Assembly: GCA_024449915.1 (NCBI GenBank) | Contig: JAMZAV010003089.1 | Coordinates: 1-64,000 of the forward strand | DNA: 64,000 nucleotides | Direction: 5' to 3' | Source: Sweltsa coloradensis | Lineage: Eukaryota > Arthropoda > Insecta > Plecoptera > Chloroperlidae | Part shown: in pieces, positions 63,870 to 64,000 of the stretch | Layout of the letters: each line of letters starts with the position of its first letter | How positions within the stretch are numbered: the stretch's first letter is position 1 | Made by a program: the position numbers and the translations under genes | Notes under the pieces: generated by a model | What the model saw: only the letters and a program-made list of their open reading frames with translations | Databases searched by the model: none | What the model was told of the DNA's origin: nothing

Positions 63870-64000
63870 ACCCCCGAGCCGAAGAAGGAACTCTCGTTGG
63901 ATACAGTGAAAAAGCCAAGGGATACCGCGTACTAAACACAGCTACCGGGAAAATCATCGTCAGCAGAACCGTCACATTCACAGAAACCAGGATGAAAGAC

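Larger units (their letters stand above)
62215..64000 (+). mobile_element. Copia-3, 5'-truncated, runs off window
   Basis: The first base is already within gag (RLKSEQSMDEHINRTLE). gag, protease and integrase follow; RT lies beyond the edge. No 5' LTR or primer site. GC and codon use are higher than in the flanking AT-rich DNA, suggesting a young or different-source element. Confidence 0.85.

Overview
This is a eukaryotic, invertebrate-looking nuclear window made almost entirely of transposable elements. Evidence: LTR and non-LTR retrotransposons, hAT, foldback and Helitron-type DNA elements, tRNA-like SINEs, microsatellites, and no operon-like gene packing. Many intergenic stretches are enriched in the palindrome TAGGCCTA, which fits an invertebrate deuterostome (echinoderm or hemichordate-like), but that assignment is tentative. 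No complete host gene was recognised. The only host-like coding hint I would defend is a short first exon of a THAP-type protein near 39.8 kb. All boundaries were read by eye.

Layout. 1-3379 and 12787-17095 are a tandem array of about 610-700 bp units. Each unit carries a tRNA-like Pol III A/B-box module followed by a T-run, and most contain a ~178 bp palindrome with CTAGGGAAACGCC ends. The array is interrupted by two head-to-tail Helitron-like units (3380-8167, 8168-12786) that abut with no extra base; removing them restores the array sequence at an A^T site. A hAT MITE (16404-17032, 8 bp TSD) sits in another palindrome. An inverted copy of two array units lies at 47913-49255.

17677-26133 is a Copia element (minus strand, TSD CAACC) broken by a 3.17 kb foldback element (20639-23807, TSD TTTCGTT) and by a tRNA-derived SINE (25070-25519). 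26375-30435 is a young Gypsy element (minus, identical LTRs, TSD CCTCG) lacking the RT catalytic core. 30461-37708 is a gag-pro-only Gypsy element (plus) split by an APE-type LINE, itself split by an R2/HERO-type LINE in its (TTA)n tail. 40257-44088 is a 3'-truncated Copia (minus). 46241-47900 is a (TAG)n microsatellite holding a hAT-like element. 50672-59841 is a Gypsy element (minus, TSD GACAT) containing a second complete Gypsy insertion (51131-55093, TSD ACTGC), which also lacks the RT core. 59847-62214 holds LINE 3' tails, a promoter-like patch and an unusual CAATTG-rich stretch. 62215-64000 is a 5'-truncated Copia (plus) running off the window, with both integrase aspartates changed to tyrosine.

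How the parts relate: the coding sequences are gag, protease, integrase, RT and RNase H of different retroelements, nearly all damaged. Three of four Gypsy elements keep LTRs, primer sites and gag-protease but have lost RT, so they would depend on RT supplied in trans. The most interesting structural signal is the base-perfect tandem Helitron junction, which is what rolling-circle read-through would leave.
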